Source: Prevotella sp. HUN102
GTDB lineage: Bacteria > Bacteroidota > Bacteroidia > Bacteroidales > Bacteroidaceae
Length of the DNA stretch: 64,000 bases
Assembly: GCF_000688375.1 (NCBI RefSeq)
Contig: NZ_JIAF01000004.1
Span: forward strand, 1,240,001 to 1,304,000
Reading direction: 5' to 3'
Positions 8,028 through 15,744 of this stretch are shown here, one piece after another. The notes beneath the pieces were generated by a model. The model ran no database searches and was not told the DNA's origin. It saw only the letters and a list, made by a program, of their open reading frames with translations. A program made the position numbers and the translations under genes. How positions within the stretch are numbered: the stretch's first letter is position 1; each line of letters opens with the position of its first letter.

Positions 8028-8544
8028 TGACATCCGCGTGGAGATGACGGACGAGTTCGACCGGAACTTCGAGCGTCAGTCCTTCTTCGGCGAAGCGTGG
8101 CAGCGTCGCAAGAGCCCCACGCGCCCGGGTGGCCATATACTGGTCGATACCGGACGGCTCCGCAGAAGCATACAGAGCCGGACAACGGAGAACAGCATAA
8201 CCTTCTTCACCGAAGAACCCCACGCAGCCATTCACAATGAGGGCGGCGAGATTGTGGTGACAACGAAGATGAAACGGTACTTCTGGCACAAATACTACGA
8301 GGCGACCGGCTCGCTCGGCAGGAAGAAGGACGGCAGTCGCAGGAATGACAAGCGCACGGTGCAGCTTTCCGAGGAAGCCGAGTTCTGGAAGTTCATGGCC
8401 CTGAAGAAAGCCGGTACGACCATCAAGATACCGCGCCGCCGTTTTCTGGGCACCAGTCCGGAAGTGGAGAAAGCCGTCCGGGAAATCATTGAGGAGAATA
8501 TCACCGAGTATATCAACTTTGAATTCGAGATTAACGAGAAATGA
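7987..8544 (+). CDS. Virion morphogenesis protein (gpG/gpS-like)
   Basis: This 185-residue protein belongs to the phage virion morphogenesis/tail completion group (Mu gpG, P2 gpS). The visible signature is F..AWQRRK followed by ILVDTGRLRRSI at about 54-66 and AAIHNEGGEI at 79-88. Members help close the head or finish the tail. It is the first structural gene of the prophage and is followed with a four-base overlap by another small morphogenesis gene. Confidence 0.8.
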   Translation: MKPETRRILGRILNDIRVEMTDEFDRNFERQSFFGEAWQRRKSPTRPGGHILVDTGRLRRSIQSRTTENSITFFTEEPHAAIHNEGGEIVVTTKMKRYFWHKYYEATGSLGRKKDGSRRNDKRTVQLSEEAEFWKFMALKKAGTTIKIPRRRFLGTSPEVEKAVREIIEENITEYINFEFEINEK

Positions 8545-8978
8545 GAAAGGAACTGTACAAGATGCTCTGCGATAAGCTGAAGACAGTAAGCGGCGGGGTC
8601 ATCAAGCATATCGACCTGTGGAACCACAACGTCGAGTTCATCGAGCAGGAGGAGCAGTGGGAACGTCCCGCTGTGTTCGTGGAGTTCGCCCCCATTCAAT
8701 GGCAGGCTGTTCAGAACGGTGTGGAATACCGTGCCGAGCCGATAGTGAACCTGCATGTGGTGACTGATTGGACGGGCAGCGTCAGTGCCGGCAGCGAGTT
8801 CCAGGAGGAAAGTCTGAAGGTATTCGACCTGCTGGAGGAAATCCACAAGGCACTGACCTGCATGGAAGGCGAGACTTTCATGGAATTTGACCTGGTGGAA
8901 AGCCGGACAAACCACAACCACGAGGAAATTGTCGAGAACATAGAAAGCTACCAGTGTGTGGCCATCAAGAGCCTCTGA
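8541..8978 (+). CDS. Putative tail terminator or completion protein
   Basis: This 145-residue protein overlaps the morphogenesis gene by four bases. It has an alternating alpha/beta look, with FVEFAPIQWQ and IVNLHVVTDW strands, as in tail-terminator proteins of long-tailed phages that pair with gpG/gpS-like proteins. The call rests on size, position and fold impression rather than a clear motif. Confidence 0.5.
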   Translation: MRKELYKMLCDKLKTVSGGVIKHIDLWNHNVEFIEQEEQWERPAVFVEFAPIQWQAVQNGVEYRAEPIVNLHVVTDWTGSVSAGSEFQEESLKVFDLLEEIHKALTCMEGETFMEFDLVESRTNHNHEEIVENIESYQCVAIKSL

Positions 8979-9001
8979 ACGAAAAAACAAGGCTAAAAAC
9001 A

Positions 9002-9038
9002 AAAAATCCGCTGCTTTTGTTGGAAGTAACGGATTTTT
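9002..9038 (+). terminator. Hairpin after early/morphogenesis operon
   Basis: AAAAATCCG (9002-9010) and CGGATTTTT (9030-9038) form a 9-bp stem around a 19-base loop just after the stop at 8978, ending in a T run. It would end the rightward operon before the small-RNA promoter at 9043. Confidence 0.55.
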
Positions 9039-9042
9039 ATTG

Positions 9043-9133
9043 TATATTTGCAGTGCGTAGAGATACGTAGGGACAGGGTCGAAGTAATGACCGTGTACCG
9101 CCCCAAGGTCGCTTTTCAGCGGCCTTATTTTTA
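9043..9133 (+). ncRNA. Candidate small RNA with own promoter and terminator
   Basis: TATATTTG at 9043-9050, with TTG at 9020-9022 (20-bp spacer), matches the Bacteroidetes promoter. About 70 bases later AAGGTCGC (9105-9112) and GCGGCCTT (9119-9126) form a stem followed by a T-rich tract. Between them lie a small stem GGTC-GACC (9077-9092) and no usable reading frame. The terminator also sits directly before the 3' end of the convergent MuF gene. The predicted transcript runs from about 9056 to about 9132. That it is a discrete RNA is inference. Confidence 0.5.
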
Positions 9134-10396
9134 TATCTTCAGTTCCTTCAATACCATTTCGTCTGCTATATAGAAGAAAATTCTACCAGTACACTTTCGT
9201 CGTGCCTCTGTCAGAGCGGCATAGTATTTCGCATCATGTGTGGGTATCTCGAAGACAACCGCCTCGCCTCCTTGCTTTGTGAGTGCCTTCTTGGCATACT
9301 TCACGATATTGCCGGCTCCACCGGTTACGCATTTCAAGTCAGCCTTTACCTTGTCGAATCTAATATCGTAGGTCTGTCTGGCGGGTCTGTTCACGCCTTG
9401 CAGGTATTCGACATCATGCCCATTGTCGGCAAGAACCTTGCACATTCTCATTTCCTTGTTGAACTTGCTCCTTTCTGCATTGCTGGCCGTAGCTTCCGCA
9501 ATGCGTTCCAATTGCGTAGCCACAAGTCCGATGTCCTTTGGTGATACATAGGTTCTTTCCCATGTCTTCTCATCATATTTCAGGATACGCTCTGCAGCCC
9601 CTATGTTCTCGTGTTTTTGAGCCCTTATAAGCCGGCAAGCAGCGCAAAGTTCATTGTCAGGAATGAAAGCAAGTTTCAGTTTACCTTTGGCAATATCGCA
9701 GTCCCTGCAGCGGCGTATGGTGTAGGGGTTGTAGTCGGGTACAGACTTCTGCTCCAGTCCAGCATTGAAACGGAATATCCCCTTTGTGTCCTTGCCCGTT
9801 GCCTCTTCTCCGAGAGCCATCGCCTCGTCGTGTGGTGTGACGGGATATTTCGACTTGCGCACCTGTACAACCGTGCAGCGACAGTTCCATCCGTTCGGCG
9901 GGTAATATTCTTCCCAGAACGGGTCAGTGATGGGCAGCGTTACACGGTCAAGAGCGGCATGTTCAGGGCGTACCTTATCGTCTCCTGCAGTACGGTACTG
10001 GAGGTTGTACCGGTCGCCATCCTGCATGAAGTCCTCCCACTTGGCAGCCATCTGTGCGGAGGCCTGCACAAAATTATACTCCGCACGGAGATAGTTCCGG
10101 TTGTATGTACTGTCAATGCTTTGAACGTCATTCAGGAACTGTTCGAATGACTTTCGATTGCCGTCCTCATCGAGTAGCGACGGGAACGCCTCGTTCAGTT
10201 CGTGGAAGGTCTTCATGCCGGAGAATATGTAGTCAGACCGTTGCAGCCGCTTTCGCATCGTATCGGACATCGCTACTTTCTCAAAGGAAGAGTCCAATGC
10301 AGCGGCATGCGCCTCAATGAAGTTCCGCATTTTAGGCGTCTCCAGAATCTCAATGCGGAACTGTGCCCCCTCCACCTTGTAAAGTGTCCGCATCAT
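9131..10396 (-). CDS. MuF-like head morphogenesis protein with toxin-like tail
   Basis: MuF-type proteins attach near the portal in the head and may travel with the DNA. Residues 143-174 carry the family hallmark (RPEHAALD, then YYPPNGWNCRC). Four cysteines in two CxxC pairs (230/233 and 251/254) could bind zinc. The last 120 residues are an added domain with YDIRF.KVKADLK and an alternating alpha/beta pattern, resembling nuclease toxin domains fused to MuF proteins in temperate phages. The ATG at 10396 is probably not the true beginning. The same frame continues upstream for 43 protein-like codons to the portal stop, so expression may use a frameshift or a CTG start. Confidence 0.85.
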   Translation of the reverse strand: MMRTLYKVEGAQFRIEILETPKMRNFIEAHAAALDSSFEKVAMSDTMRKRLQRSDYIFSGMKTFHELNEAFPSLLDEDGNRKSFEQFLNDVQSIDSTYNRNYLRAEYNFVQASAQMAAKWEDFMQDGDRYNLQYRTAGDDKVRPEHAALDRVTLPITDPFWEEYYPPNGWNCRCTVVQVRKSKYPVTPHDEAMALGEEATGKDTKGIFRFNAGLEQKSVPDYNPYTIRRCRDCDIAKGKLKLAFIPDNELCAACRLIRAQKHENIGAAERILKYDEKTWERTYVSPKDIGLVATQLERIAEATASNAERSKFNKEMRMCKVLADNGHDVEYLQGVNRPARQTYDIRFDKVKADLKCVTGGAGNIVKYAKKALTKQGGEAVVFEIPTHDAKYYAALTEARRKCTGRIFFYIADEMVLKELKI

Positions 10397-10496
10397 TCCC
10401 TCAAAGAGCGTGGAGAGTTCTTTCCTTATATCCTCTTCACGGTTGAAAGTGGCTTGCAGTGCGGACTTGTCCAGTAGATGGGTATAGCGTTCGTGT

Positions 10497-10531
10497 AGCC
10501 CCTCGTAGTCAGAGGGGCTCAGTCGAAAAAA
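10497..10531 (-). promoter_or_regulatory. Candidate -1 frameshift signal, portal to MuF
   Basis: Read on the minus strand, the portal frame ends CTT TTT TTC GAC TGA. This contains the slippery heptamer T TTT TTC (10525-10531). After a 5-base spacer comes a perfect 8-bp stem, AGCCCCTC (10512-10519) and GAGGGGCT (10497-10504), around a 7-base loop. A -1 shift would join the portal to the MuF frame, giving a fusion of about 909 residues. The competing reading is a CTG start overlapping the TGA (CTGA), with translational coupling. Confidence 0.55.
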
Positions 10532-11859
10532 AGGCGTTTATTTTGTCCCTGTCGCTTCTTTTTGCCCGGCTTGGGTGTTTTATCGCCCTTGGGCTCTTCA
10601 CCGCCACCGTCGGGGGGTGTGGGGCCAAGAACGGGAACCTGCTGCCTGCGCTCGCCTACGGGCATGTTGTATTTCTCCTCGAAGTAGGATGGATCCACCT
10701 CGTAATTGTTCAAGACGAGCTGCTCGTAAGCCACTTGTTGCTCCGGCGTATAGTCCGCACTGTAATCCCAGTCGAAGCGAATACCTTGCAATGGAAATCC
10801 ATGCTGTATCATACGTGGGATTAACTGATTATTAATGACATCACGGAGCATGTCGCAGTCAGAATCTACAAGGTTTTGGAATACCTCGAGGTGAGTTTCT
10901 GATTGTGATAGTGAAGAGCCGTCCTCGATGGTCATTGTCTGTCCGATAATGAGTTTGGAGAGTTCAGAGTTTGCCCGATCGATACGGCGGTCATAGACAT
11001 TGAAGGAATCTCCTTTGGTAGACTCTACAACTTCGATATCCGTTCCCTGCTGGAAGATACCCCAGCCTTCTGTCCCCATATCAGCCATCATCTTTTCCAT
11101 TTTAGAGAGTTCCTTGTCATCACGGGTAGTTGTGCGTGCTATACGCATCGGCATGCCAAAAATCTCGGCAAAGGTATCCCAAAAAGCTAATGCATTCTTC
11201 TTAGGTATCGTTTGTGTAGCCGCTTTAAGATAAAGACCGAGAGCATCAGGCTGCCCTACTTCAATGAGCCAATCAACAAATGGAGGCTCGTGATAGTTGA
11301 TACCCGACTGCCATTCGTCGCCTAACTGTTTAACGACTCTACTATATTCAGGAATAACGTGTTTTCTCGGAATAAGCTTTACGCCATTATAATAAAGCAT
11401 ATTATTGGTATCAGTCATCAATTCGCCAAGTTCAATGAGCGAATGGCCCCAATAATTGGCGTCCAATGCATATTTCATAAGCTGTTTGAACCATGACTTA
11501 TTGAAATAATCAACTGCTTGTTCGTCTTCGTCGCCTTTTTCATTAACAAGTTTAAAGGAACGAGCTAACACAAAGCCCTCTCGTTGCTGAATACAGCCCG
11601 AAAGATGTAAGTCTACCTCCACATCACGATAAACGTCATAGAGACGCTGGCGGTTCGGATTGTCGGCGTTGATGGCCATCTGCCAAGCCGTACGCCAGTC
11701 GCCGATGTCCTTGCGTGTGAGAGAGTCCGTGGTGCGCTGCAGTTCCATCACCGTCTTATGGAACCGCTTTGCGTCATTCTTTGCCAGCTGGAGCGTGCCG
11801 AAAGGTGTATGCACCAGCATCTTGTTGTTTTTATTCCTGTTTCTTGCCATAGTAGTCAC
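10519..11859 (-). CDS. Portal protein, Mu gp29-like (DUF935)
   Basis: This 446-residue protein is the Mu gp29-type portal, the ring through which DNA enters the head. Visible family features are the early RQRLYDVYRDVEVDLHLSGC and FGMPMRIARTTT segments. GWGIFQQGTDIEVVE and ELSKLIIGQTMT(I)EDG follow in the core. A Pro-, Gly- and Lys-rich C-terminus ends in RQGQNKRLFFD, exactly at the putative frameshift signal. It overlaps the upstream gp36-like gene by four bases. Confidence 0.9.
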   Translation of the reverse strand: MTTMARNRNKNNKMLVHTPFGTLQLAKNDAKRFHKTVMELQRTTDSLTRKDIGDWRTAWQMAINADNPNRQRLYDVYRDVEVDLHLSGCIQQREGFVLARSFKLVNEKGDEDEQAVDYFNKSWFKQLMKYALDANYWGHSLIELGELMTDTNNMLYYNGVKLIPRKHVIPEYSRVVKQLGDEWQSGINYHEPPFVDWLIEVGQPDALGLYLKAATQTIPKKNALAFWDTFAEIFGMPMRIARTTTRDDKELSKMEKMMADMGTEGWGIFQQGTDIEVVESTKGDSFNVYDRRIDRANSELSKLIIGQTMTIEDGSSLSQSETHLEVFQNLVDSDCDMLRDVINNQLIPRMIQHGFPLQGIRFDWDYSADYTPEQQVAYEQLVLNNYEVDPSYFEEKYNMPVGERRQQVPVLGPTPPDGGGEEPKGDKTPKPGKKKRQGQNKRLFFD

Positions 11860-12275
11860 CAGTTATATCTTTGCTTCTTTTGGCTTCCGTACTTCATCGG
11901 GAGACCGATGGTGTCGCCATTCTCATCGATTGCGAGTGGCAGGTCCAGCACAATCTTTCCGGCCTGTACTCCCTCCAGCCACTTGATGGCTCGTTCATAG
12001 CGTTCCTTGCGTATTTCCATACCCATCTTCTGCGGCGTAGACGCTGCCATGTGGTAGATGGCAATATCGCAGGCGCGCATTACCACGAGCTTGTTACGTT
12101 GGTTGCCCGTGGCACTGAATACAGCCTCCGTGTCGTATTTCGGGCGGAGATATCCGGCTATCTCTTCTATAGCTTCTGTCTCGGCGTTGCTTCGGTTCTC
12201 TTCGCTGACCTGTGAAATCACTTTCAACGCCTGTTCTCCGATAACGACCTTGTAATCTTCATTCGTGATAAACAT
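11856..12275 (-). CDS. Mu gp36-like protein (DUF1320)
   Basis: This 139-residue protein resembles the Mu gp36 group: an N-terminal FITNEDY segment, a helical middle with EAIEEIAGYLRPKYD, then ACDIAIYHMA and a helix ending RYERAIKWLEGVQAGKI. Such proteins are head-tail connector candidates. It sits just before the portal gene with an ATGA overlap, in a co-directional packaging block. Confidence 0.75.
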   Translation of the reverse strand: MFITNEDYKVVIGEQALKVISQVSEENRSNAETEAIEEIAGYLRPKYDTEAVFSATGNQRNKLVVMRACDIAIYHMAASTPQKMGMEIRKERYERAIKWLEGVQAGKIVLDLPLAIDENGDTIGLPMKYGSQKKQRYNW

Positions 12276-12288
12276 ACCTATTCATTTA

Positions 12289-12519
12289 TTATAATGTGAT
12301 GTATAAAGCCTTCTTTTCCAAGTCAGCTATGGTTGTGCCTTCTTTGAAAACACCACCCCTGATAAACTTCTTCAGTTCCTGTTTGGAAAGTACTTCCAAT
12401 TTTTTGTTGATAACAAGCACCATATACTTTTTATGGGTGGTATGGTGGCAGTAGTCTGCCTTTTTTACGGCACGCTTGAATCTTATGCCGAAAATGATGT
12501 CTTTAATAAGTCTGTACAT
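12289..12519 (-). CDS. Small basic protein, unknown
   Basis: I chose the ATG at 12519, which gives 76 residues, because the longer frame upstream runs into the terminase coding sequence. The protein is basic, with FKRAVKKAD and YMVLVINKKLEVLSKQELKKFIRGG segments. No family is recognised. It sits between the large terminase and the gp36-like gene. Confidence 0.5.
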   Translation of the reverse strand: MYRLIKDIIFGIRFKRAVKKADYCHHTTHKKYMVLVINKKLEVLSKQELKKFIRGGVFKEGTTIADLEKKALYITL

Positions 12520-12587
12520 AATTAACTTTATTGAAGGTAGGCGCGTTCGGCACAGCTCAAGCAAGCTTGGCTTTGCACTCACTTGCG

Positions 12588-14150
12588 CTACCATTGGTTT
12601 TTTGAGGTCGGCCGACGGCCGAATCTCGGTGAAAACATTTGTTGTCTTGTATTCCTCTGAAGGATATAGATAGCTCCTTCATCGGCATCCGGTGCATCGT
12701 CGTTGCCTGCCATGCCTTTCTCGAAGGCGAGCGTCTGCTCAACTCCAGCCTGCATGTCGGGGTCTTCTTTCTGTGATATGTCATAATAGACAAAGCCTCG
12801 TTCCCAGAGCGGGCTGATGGCTTCGACGCGCTGGAATTTGTCTGGTTTTTTGCGCATGTCTCCCGTGATGGGCAGTTGGAAGCCCCGAAGATTACCTTCA
12901 ACGGTAAAGTCGTCAAGGATGATGTCCTGCATGAAACTTGCCTCCATCATGAAGCGGATAGGCAGGCCGATTCCCAAACTCCACTCATAGAGGTCGTAAC
13001 ACCATCGGACAAGCTCGGCCACGGATGCCTTTCGCACGAAAGCCCGCAGGTGCCACAGCTGTGATCTACACTTGCCCCATAGCTTCGCCGCCTTGGTGTC
13101 ATTTGTTTTCTTTGATTTCCACGACGGGTCGATGTAAAGTACCAGTTCGTCGAACTCCCACCATGCCGGACGCTTGGCATATTTAATCCACTCTTGCTTG
13201 AAGACTGTACCCTCGACAATTGGATTATGCATCATCTCCTTGTTCCAGGCACGATAGCCTACAAAGTCGGCATATTCTTGTGCTTCCTCCTTGGTCCATT
13301 TCTCGCACCATACGGGATTGCCCTCGTTGTCCACGGCATATATGGTTGAGACATGCACACTTTTTATCTTGCAGATGTTGGCCAACACCGAAGTCTTCGA
13401 GATAAGGTTGCCCACCATGATGAAGCGTCCGCGTCCCACGTCAAGGGCTCCGAACAGAGCTTCCTTCACCCAGTCGGTGAGTTCGCGCACACGGCGTTCA
13501 TTACGGCAGAGCTCGTCGTCATCAAGGTCATCGATGACGATATAGTCCGGGCGTGCCTCTCGTTTGCGCAGTCCACGTGGCGACTGTCCACGACCGCATG
13601 CAAGGAAATAGACACCCTCCTTGGTGGAAAACTCACCCTCCGTCCAGCTGCCCATTGACATCTGCTTTCCGAAGTCGGCTATGATGCGTTTGTTGTACTG
13701 GAGTTCGGCCTGAATATCACCGAGGAGTCTGTTTGCACTATCCTCGGACTTGCCGACGAGTACCATGAAATTGATAAGCCTCTTGGGCTGGAACATGAGC
13801 CACAGCGGAGTGAAGATGTCCATGTGCGTAGACTTGGCATGCCCGCGAGGCCACTTGAAGACAGCTTTCAGGTTCGGAGTGTTCTTTACCTTATTAGCTG
13901 CGGCGTTGTGGAACGACGCATTGTGGATGGTACGGATAACCTCACCCGTAACCTTGTCGCGCAGCTGCAGGAAATGAGGGAAATAGTATTCGCAGAATGC
14001 GGCATAGTCCTTCTGCAGCCTGCGAATGCGCTGCTCTTTCTGCACGGAACTCTCGCGGACAAGACTTTTCGTGTCCGTAATGCTTTGTATCAACCGGCAG
14101 TGTTCCTGCCACTCCTGCTGTATCTTCTTGAGCTCCGATATTGTTGCCAT
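12588..14150 (-). CDS. Terminase large subunit
   Basis: This 520-residue motor and nuclease cuts and pumps DNA into the head. The ATPase half shows a Walker A, PRGHAKST, at 101-108. The Walker B is DYIVIDDLDDDE at 202-213. A coupling segment, VGNLISKTSVL, follows. The C-terminal nuclease half begins LYIDPSWKSKKTNDTKA near residue 335, with the acidic residue expected of the RNase H-like fold. The small terminase gene lies 9 bases upstream. Confidence 0.92.
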   Translation of the reverse strand: MATISELKKIQQEWQEHCRLIQSITDTKSLVRESSVQKEQRIRRLQKDYAAFCEYYFPHFLQLRDKVTGEVIRTIHNASFHNAAANKVKNTPNLKAVFKWPRGHAKSTHMDIFTPLWLMFQPKRLINFMVLVGKSEDSANRLLGDIQAELQYNKRIIADFGKQMSMGSWTEGEFSTKEGVYFLACGRGQSPRGLRKREARPDYIVIDDLDDDELCRNERRVRELTDWVKEALFGALDVGRGRFIMVGNLISKTSVLANICKIKSVHVSTIYAVDNEGNPVWCEKWTKEEAQEYADFVGYRAWNKEMMHNPIVEGTVFKQEWIKYAKRPAWWEFDELVLYIDPSWKSKKTNDTKAAKLWGKCRSQLWHLRAFVRKASVAELVRWCYDLYEWSLGIGLPIRFMMEASFMQDIILDDFTVEGNLRGFQLPITGDMRKKPDKFQRVEAISPLWERGFVYYDISQKEDPDMQAGVEQTLAFEKGMAGNDDAPDADEGAIYILQRNTRQQMFSPRFGRRPTSKNQW

Positions 14151-14159
14151 AGCGTGATA

Positions 14160-14633
14160 CTATAATGTGGACGGGTTTTGCATGCGCTCCATGAGGAACT
14201 TGTTCTGGTACTTGTTGATGGCCTTGATAAGCTCCGGCGTAATCTCTGGGTCGAAGGACGCCTGATCCTGAATCCAGCGGTTGAAAGCCATGAACACCTC
14301 TATGGCGTCGATGACGTTCGCCTTCTTGTCGAGCTTCTCTATTGTTGCTGATAGTTTGGAGAGCTTGTCGGCCAGCGAGCCGATGAGCGCCGGGTCTTCT
14401 GACTTGTTCACACTCTCTATCAAACCGTCGATGGTAAGCAGGAGCTTGTTTACCAGTTCCGGGCGTGATATGTTCTTTGCGGCGCGCGCCTCCTTCCATC
14501 CTTCAGAGGTGCACCATTTGGAAACGGTAACGCGCGACACGCCCAGTTGGTCGGCAATCTCCGTCTGCTCCATTCCGGAGAGGTACAACGACCTCCCGAT
14601 GGTCTTTTTCTGTTCAATTTCTGCCTTTGTCAT
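14160..14633 (-). CDS. Terminase small subunit, gp27-like
   Basis: I start this protein at the ATG at 14633 (157 residues). The upstream extension in the same frame is low-complexity and crosses the control region. Residues 6-45 form a clear helix-turn-helix, with LSGMEQTEIADQLGVSRVTVSKWC. Long helices follow (60-110, with heptad Leu), as in small terminases that bind DNA and oligomerise into rings. It is the first gene of the leftward packaging block. Confidence 0.8.
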   Translation of the reverse strand: MTKAEIEQKKTIGRSLYLSGMEQTEIADQLGVSRVTVSKWCTSEGWKEARAAKNISRPELVNKLLLTIDGLIESVNKSEDPALIGSLADKLSKLSATIEKLDKKANVIDAIEVFMAFNRWIQDQASFDPEITPELIKAINKYQNKFLMERMQNPSTL

Positions 14634-14795
14634 AAAAACGTTTTTATGGATTGTATTAAAAACTACTGCAAAGATGCCCTTTTTCAGGCAGGCAGGAAAA
14701 GAAGTGTGCAATGCTTTCACAGATGTGTGCAACCGTTTCACACTTTCTTTGAAGGCTGTCTTAAATACCGCAACTTTGCATCAAAAAGCGATGAT
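14631..14795 (+). promoter_or_regulatory. Divergent late control region with tandem dyads
   Basis: Between the leftward packaging block and the rightward structural block lie two copies of GTGTGCAA-N3-TTTCACA, at 14704-14721 and 14725-14742, exactly 21 bp apart. Each is an imperfect dyad, TGTGnAA-N3-TTnCACA. An 18-bp perfect palindrome, CATAAAAACGTTTTTATG (14631-14648), covers the start codon of the small terminase gene. Both directions also show a weak -7-like sequence (ACTTTGC at about 14772; ATCTTTGC on the minus strand near 14670). I read this as a late activator region. Confidence 0.6.
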
Positions 14796-15743
14796 ATGAG
14801 TAAGACAAAACGAGTAAGAATCAGCAACGAGAGCCTGAACAGCTATGGTACGCGTGTCCTGACAGCCGGAATGAATGTCGAACAGTACAACCGCAACCCC
14901 GTATTGCTGTACATGCACGAGCGCGGTCAGATTATCGGTCTGGTGAAAGACCTGAAGGTCGAAGGAGAGGAAGTTACCGGCGAACTGGTGTTCGACGAGG
15001 CGACCGAGCTGAGCCGACGTTGCAAGAAGCAGTGGGAGTTCGGCTCGTTGAAAATGGTGAGCGTGGGCATTGACATCTTGGAGTTGAGCGAGTCCCCAGA
15101 ACACCTGGTACAGGGGCAAAGCAGCCCGACGATTACCAAGAGCAAGCTCTTCGAAGTATCGCTGGTAGACATCGGCGCGAATGACGATGCCATCGTGCTG
15201 CAGAAAGACGGGCAGCGCATAGAGTTAGGTAAGGATGGCGGCACAGTACTGCCGCTGCTGTATAGTAACAACAATCAAAAATCAAAAGAAATGGATCAAG
15301 AGAAATTAGCCCTTGAGTTAGGTCTTCCCAAAGATGCCGACGAAGCTGCCATCAGTGCAGAATTGGCAAAGCTGAAGACCAAGGGTGCGGAGGCGGACAG
15401 TCTCCGCACGGAATGCGACACGCTGCGTGCCGCACGTATTGAAACCCTCGTGAACGCCGCCGTGGCCGAGAAGAAAATCGGTGAGGACAAGAAACAGCAG
15501 TTCCTGGAACTGGGAAAGAAGCTCGGTGCCGAAGACCTGAAGGCAACCTTTGATGCCATGTCGCCACAGGTGAAGCTGAGTTCCATCGTAGGCAATCAGG
15601 GCGGAGCCCCGTCTGGAGGAAATGCCGAATACAAAAAGCTGAGCGAGGTTCCTGCAGAAGAGTTGGAGAAGCTCCGTGAAGAGAGCCCCGCACAGTACAA
15701 GAAGCTGTACAAGGCAGAATACGGTATTGAATGCGAGATTTAA
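14796..15743 (+). CDS. Head maturation protease with scaffold domain
   Basis: The ATG at 14796 gives 315 residues. The first 150 or so residues look like a prohead protease, with YMHERGQIIGLV, GSLKMVSVGI and FEVSLVDIGANDDA. The second half is a charged helical scaffold (165-260). An in-frame ATG at 15291, preceded by an A- and G-rich run, starts MDQEKLALELGL and could give a separate scaffold. In Mu the scaffold Z is likewise made from inside the protease gene I. The capsid gene follows directly. Confidence 0.75.
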   Translation: MSKTKRVRISNESLNSYGTRVLTAGMNVEQYNRNPVLLYMHERGQIIGLVKDLKVEGEEVTGELVFDEATELSRRCKKQWEFGSLKMVSVGIDILELSESPEHLVQGQSSPTITKSKLFEVSLVDIGANDDAIVLQKDGQRIELGKDGGTVLPLLYSNNNQKSKEMDQEKLALELGLPKDADEAAISAELAKLKTKGAEADSLRTECDTLRAARIETLVNAAVAEKKIGEDKKQQFLELGKKLGAEDLKATFDAMSPQVKLSSIVGNQGGAPSGGNAEYKKLSEVPAEELEKLREESPAQYKKLYKAEYGIECEI

Positions 15744-15744
15744 C

